From Rotaria sp. Silwood1 (lineage: Eukaryota > Rotifera > Eurotatoria > Philodinida > Philodinidae), in contig CAJNOP010000054.1 of NCBI GenBank assembly GCA_905250075.1, positions 1,007,396 to 1,071,395 of the forward strand: a DNA stretch of 64,000 bases, given 5' to 3'. Each line of letters starts with the position of its first letter. The first letter of the stretch is position 1. Positions 59,701-64,000 of the stretch are shown piece by piece. The position numbers and the translations under genes were made by a program. The notes beneath the pieces were generated by a model. It was not told the origin of the DNA. It saw only the letters and a list, made by a program, of their open reading frames with translations, and did no database searches.

Positions 59701-61443
59701 TACATGAGCTATGAAAACAACATGCTCTTACCATAGTTGTATCTTAGGATGGAAGTAGCGATAAGGTCTGTCTTTATACAAAGCTTCAATTCGAAATTCA
59801 CAAATCAGTTTTTGTATTATCACCAGGCCCTGCACGAGCAGGGTGTCTAGAGGAGTTTACACCCTCCCCCGCCAATAATCGAAAATTTTCAATTTTTTCC
59901 GGCGAAAGGTGTGGAGTTTTTTCTATATTTAACATTATCTCTACGGAATTTTTTCAAACATACTCTCTTACACACTCTCTCAATCGTCCCTACATGTCCC
60001 CAATTTTTGGTCCTTCGCGTGGGGCCTGATTATCACACCATTCACTTAGAAAATCCTATAAATATGCAATAGCTCTGCAGCAATAAGCTAAGAGCACAAA
60101 CTCTTTTTAGAGTGTTCATAGTTCATATCTCATTTTTTTTCTATGAGACAAATATGTTAAGGTTCGGATAGGAACGTTAAAAACAATCGATTACACATCC
60201 GAAAGTTTTTCCGAGTACCTGCAGTGAAAATTTCAGCCCGCGCGGCAAAAGTCAGAGAGAGATCACAAGTGAACTGGACGCAGTCTTCGGAAAATATTGT
60301 TTAAAATTCTTTTTTACTCGAACATGTATCTCCTTATTCTAAGTACTCTCTATCTGTGATAAAAAGTTCAGATGAATTCTTCGAGAGCAAGAAATGATTA
60401 AAAGCGAGATGGTGATATCCGAAACAGTTTAAACAAAGGATATATTTTCAAATAACTACTCTTCTTCATAACGAAGAACTGTGATTATGTAATCTATTCA
60501 ATCTTGATTTTGTAGACTGACACTCAGCAGCAGCAGCAACAACAACAACAGCAACAACGAATACCTGTAACGATAGAATTTAATGAAAGTTTATTTACTG
60601 AATTTGTTGAAAATACTCATTTGGATGATGAACGTCATACATTATCATTATCATCATCATCAGGTCAAATTGCTTCAACAAATACAAATATAGAAATTCG
60701 TCGTCGTACTGAAGCATTAATATTTATATTATTATCGAAATTATCATATGAAACAACTGATAAAACTTTAAGACGATTTTTATATAATCGTCGTCTTGTT
60801 TCATTACTTCTTCGTTATATTTATTTATGTGATGAACCAAATCCACGTGCCATAAGAATTATTTATCGTTTAACAAAAACGCTTGATTGTACGGAATATT
60901 TAATTGATCTTGGTTTACCATATTTAATAGAATTAAATTTTTATTCAAATATTTATATACATGATTATAATTATACTATAAATAATGATGATCAATATTT
61001 ATTAAATATTCTTCTTAATGATAATCGAGCTTTTTTTCAACGTTTATCATGGACCAATGAAGAAAATCGTTTAAAAACTATTGAATATACATTAATAAAA
61101 AATATTGAAAATCATATTAATACACCATATGCAATTAATGAAATAGTACGACGATTAAATGATACGAATCTCGATGACAAATTTTATATTATGTTAACCT
61201 CAGTTGCAACATTAAAGTAATAACAAAAAACCAATAGAATTTTTATGTATGCATCAAAAAAAATTTTTTTTGTTTTTTTTTCTGTTTAGAGAACATCATT
61301 TGATATCGATTCTGTTTGAACAAAGTTTAGGTTATAATTATTTAAGTGATCAATCAAATGATGAACGTGCTTGTTTTTGGGCTTTTCGTACACTTGTTCG
61401 TCGATGTGCTTCTGCAACAAATCGTACATATATCAATGAATAG
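56780..61443 (+). CDS. ARMC5: Armadillo-repeat protein, ARMC5-like (C-terminus may continue)
   Basis: Exons 56780-57163, 57693-57831, 57887-57965, 58030-58192, 58281-58817, 60516-61216 and 61290-61443 join in phase (718 aa to the TAG). After a proline-rich and acidic N-terminus (SPPPFSPPR, then a run of D) come armadillo-type helices: STVLSIFANIACEQASHEQ, RCFRLLGNICTVEDAARKMI, IRCSRKLSTYAFCRDRML, AFRLLNNLLRYSDMRTEFG. The pattern and spacing resemble the ARM region of ARMC5, a Cullin-3 adaptor with a C-terminal BTB domain. A polyglutamine run (about 11 Q) starts exon 6. No BTB domain is seen. The stop codon is embedded in GAATAGTAAGT, a strong splice donor, so the real gene may continue to the right. 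A different ARM protein is possible. Confidence 0.65.
58930..59470. repeat. Dispersed repeat family B, copy 2 (palindromic, in ARMC5-like intron)
   Basis: The left arm (CAATTTTCTTCTCGATGGTA, AATTTCAATAAAATTGCTTG) and the inverted right arm (GAGTTTTCTTCTCGATTGTA, AATTCCAATAAAACTGCTTG) face each other around a centre near 59200. It is related to 25445-25790. No coding capacity. Confidence 0.65.
59824..60028. mobile_element. hAT-like MITE with perfect 8-bp target duplication
   Basis: The terminal repeats are CAGGCCCTGCACGAGCAGG (left) and, inverted, CAGGCCCCACGCGAAGGACC (right). The 8-bp sequence ATTATCAC is present at both borders (59816-59823 and 60029-60036). At 205 bp it is non-coding. The CAGG start and 8-bp duplication are typical of hAT elements. 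It lies inside the 1.7-kb intron of the ARMC5-like gene. Confidence 0.88.
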
Positions 61444-61869
61444 TAAGTAAATATTTTTAGGAAAAAGATAAACTATTAGTGCAGTCTTCGAAAAATGAAA
61501 ATGATAGGATATAATAATTAAATCTTACCATTATAAATATCGGTTACTGTCTTTTGTTAATGCAAAAATTTATTTCACAAAAGACTTCAAAATGTATTCT
61601 TGGTTTTAGAGAATAGGCGAGCGTTTTTTAAGTGTTTCTGAGTAAATATAAAACATCCCATGAATAATTTTATTACTCATGCAACATAAGAATCTTGGAT
61701 GCAACTGGTAATCGACCGTTCTATCAGTAATAGACTGTTGCCTACAATAAAACAGGATTTCATAGTAAGAATCGAGTGATTACCGATATAGGATAGCCAG
61801 GAACTTTCCAAGAAAGATTCATGCCAACAGAAAGGATTTTTTGCTTTGCGAAAGAGTGCACAAGCTCTG
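61444..61869. other. Sequence downstream of the ARMC5-like stop
   Basis: Begins with GTAAGT, a possible splice donor for a further exon. No later exon of the gene could be recognised before the window ends. Confidence 0.4.
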
Positions 61870-61877
61870 CCTTCATC

Positions 61878-62938
61878 CAGAATTGCCAGATCATCCGAAT
61901 TTTCTAAGTTTTTCAGACTGCTTTCAGACTTTCCGAATTTTTCTGAATCGCAGTATTTTTTTAAATTTCTTTTTGCATTACAATTTTCGATAGAACTTTT
62001 GATAGATTTCATATTGTGCCATCTTTACTATCCTGTAATCATTAGATAATTGATTTTATTCTGACAGACAAGCAGAGAAGGGAGAGAAGATGCAATATGA
62101 TAAGCATTTTTTTTCAAATTTCATCTAAGATTTCTCAAAATAGCTTCAATCAATGTTTGATTTTCGAATAAGTCATATGAATGACTAGTATCTCTAGAAA
62201 GCATAATCTAAATAACAATAAGGATATTGTTTTACTTTTTAATGGTTATATTTTAGAAAGATTGTTGAATATTGGTGCAAGAGCAAATGAATGTGTTCAA
62301 TCTGATCACTTATGTTCGTATTTTTTAAATATTAACCCAAAGACAGCACTGAGTTTGAAACTAATTGTTGCCTATGTATTTTCTATTCCATGTAGCAGTT
62401 CTTTTCTTTAATCAATATTCAGTCACATGACTCACTTATGATCTGATCATCGAAATTGAATGGATATCGAATTGATGAAATCTGAGTTATAAATCAGAAA
62501 GAATTCCGATATTCCTTGTGCAAATGTTCATGACTTTGTTTTACTCAAGAGGAACTATTGAAAACAATAGCTTAAAATGAAAGGTTTGTTCGAAAAAACG
62601 CCTTAGTAAATGAACTTTAGTTTCTTTTTCAATAAATGTTTTGAATTGTAGGTATACATACATGTATAGATAGTTTATTTTGAGTTTTTTTTCGTGTATT
62701 AACTGTCTCTTCTTGAAAATGATATTTTCTAATAGTACTATATTTAATATATTTGTTTTAATATTGATGAAATATAACTAGAGAGAGGATAACCAAACTC
62801 AGAAAGCTTTTTTTTGCCAAAAAAATCAACTTGAGCGTCAAAAAGCTTGAAAACCACTACTTTCCGAATTTTTTTCCGAAATTTCCCGAATTCAGGCAAA
62901 TGAATTCCGATTTCTAAGATTTTGATCTGGCAACCCTG
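61878..62938. mobile_element. hAT-like non-autonomous element with perfect 8-bp target duplication
   Basis: The left end CAGAATTGCCAGATC and the inverted right end CAGGGTTGCCAGATC differ at two positions. CCTTCATC stands directly outside both ends (61870-61877 and 62939-62946). Subterminal TTCCGAATTTTT-type motifs recur near both ends. At about 1,061 bp it has no transposase; the frame at 62181-62411 shows no hAT features. Confidence 0.85.
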
Positions 62939-62946
62939 CCTTCATC

Positions 62947-64000
62947 TTCCTGGCTAAAGCCCTGATTACTGGTAGAACAATAAAGCCAGTTTACTGATCT
63001 ATCCGGTCCGATCTGACTTTTTCAGATCGGTACCGGTCGTCCAACAATACATTAAAAATTTTATGATATAATTCTTTTCGTGTTTTTTTTTCGGATGTAA
63101 TTAATTCAATATATATAAATTTGATTTGGTGCTTGTTCACTTTAAACATATTCCATACACTCATCCGCGTATTTAACGCTCACACATCAAAGAGTGCGGG
63201 TGAGAGCATATGTCGAAAGTGAACAAGTACCCTAACATTTATGCTTTCAAACATTGTCATTGTTCTAAAAATAAATGATCAAGACGACACAACAGTTTAG
63301 TGTGAAGTTTAAGCTTTCGTAAAAAGAAATCTCAGATGAAAAATAAGAATTTCAATAATGTTATATTGTTATGTAATAAATTTCGAGATGTATACATCCC
63401 CACGCTTTTCAAACAATCTCAACTAAAGATGATAAAAGTAAAGTTGAAAACTAAAATAAACAAGATTAAATACATATCTAGACAAAGTGAGAAAAGAAAA
63501 TGCTATTATAAAAATTCATTACTTCAACATTGTGCAGTCTTCACCACAAAAAATATTTGACTATAAGTTTTTATATTGAACACATTTTATGCTGTTGCAG
63601 AGAATTGAACAAGAAATATTTTAGTAAAAAAATCTGGTCCCGCATGTCTCGATTAGAGCAAATAATAAAGTACAAAGATGCTCATTTATTCTAGGATACC
63701 CGTTCGATGTATACTCGCGAATATAATGAATATTTTCGTCGAATCCTTCGTGTAAATGACTAATTTTGTAGCTATTTCTAGTTCGAACTTTGATAGAAAT
63801 TACTCCAAAAAAAACTGAGATATTGTCTGTTGAAGAGCAAATGCTAATTTTGAGATGATGTCTTTGATCAATTTATTTTAGAACTTTAGTAGAAAGCTCT
63901 TATGATATGTCAAGTCTGTTCTGAAAGTTTTAAAGCTACAGCACATGAGTTGAAATCGAGCTAGGCTAAAGTAGATATATGAAGCTGATTTTAAGACTAA
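62947..64000. other. Right edge of the window
   Basis: AT-rich. The open frame at 63336-63560 (74 codons) is lysine-rich and featureless. Short inverted pieces near 63130-63225 (GTGCTTGTTCACTTTAAACA against TCGAAAGTGAACAAGTACCC) suggest a small repeat. No gene was recognised. Confidence 0.4.

Noticed and set aside
1..64000. tRNA, rRNA or known viral/retroelement genes
   Set aside because: None could be recognised by eye: no reverse transcriptase, integrase or transposase motif, and no cloverleaf with A/B boxes that I could support. A tRNA or profile search could still find short genes.

Overview
The window looks like nuclear DNA of a small metazoan, most likely a bdelloid rotifer (Rotaria or Adineta type). 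The sequence is AT-rich. Its genes have many short GT-AG introns of about 50-70 bp plus a few 1-2 kb introns filled with repeats. The proteins are clearly animal: UBL3, ATAD5, FAM50, aspartylglucosaminidase, RCC1L, coactosin-like, GTPBP6/HflX, aminopeptidase P, an MTMR10-type dead phosphatase and an ARMC5-like protein. A TPR-ADP-ribosyltransferase of the kind expanded in bdelloids and repeats resembling the TGTGGG telomere unit reported for bdelloids point the same way. The assignment is an inference; no rRNA or mitochondrial marker is present.

Layout. 1-523 (-): UBL3, running off the left edge. 1321-4759 (+): a short ATAD5-like clamp-unloader gene with a degenerate Walker A. 6112-12730 (+): a tight cluster FAM50, AGA, RCC1L with gaps of about 100-150 bp. 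15112-15588 (+): a small secreted peptide precursor. 20461-22170: a decayed TPR-ART copy followed by a MITE. 24017-24603 (-): coactosin-like. 25945-27821 (-): GTPBP6. 29473-30060: a PhzF/PBLD-like pseudogene. 31.9-39.3 kb: accessory block with several palindromic elements, inverted telomere-like arrays and an intact intronless TPR-ART gene (36103-38196, -). 43147-45241 (+): secreted aminopeptidase P. 48342-55889 (-): MTMR10-like, 14 exons. 56780-61443 (+): ARMC5-like, possibly continuing to the right.

The conserved genes are unrelated housekeeping functions (replication, splicing-associated, lysosome, mitochondria, actin, peptide turnover, membrane-lipid signalling). They do not form one pathway. 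Splice-acceptor-like sites sit just upstream of several start codons with no visible donor, which fits spliced-leader trans-splicing as known in bdelloids. Between the genes lie TA-flanked inverted-repeat elements, two non-autonomous hAT-like elements with perfect 8-bp target duplications, and dispersed TG-to-CA hairpin modules. Large intergenic parts (12.7-15.1, 15.6-20.4, 39.3-43.1, 45.2-48.3 kb) show no recognisable gene.

Gene models were built by hand from reading frame, splice consensus and family knowledge. Exon joins were checked for phase, but no alignment or database search was run.
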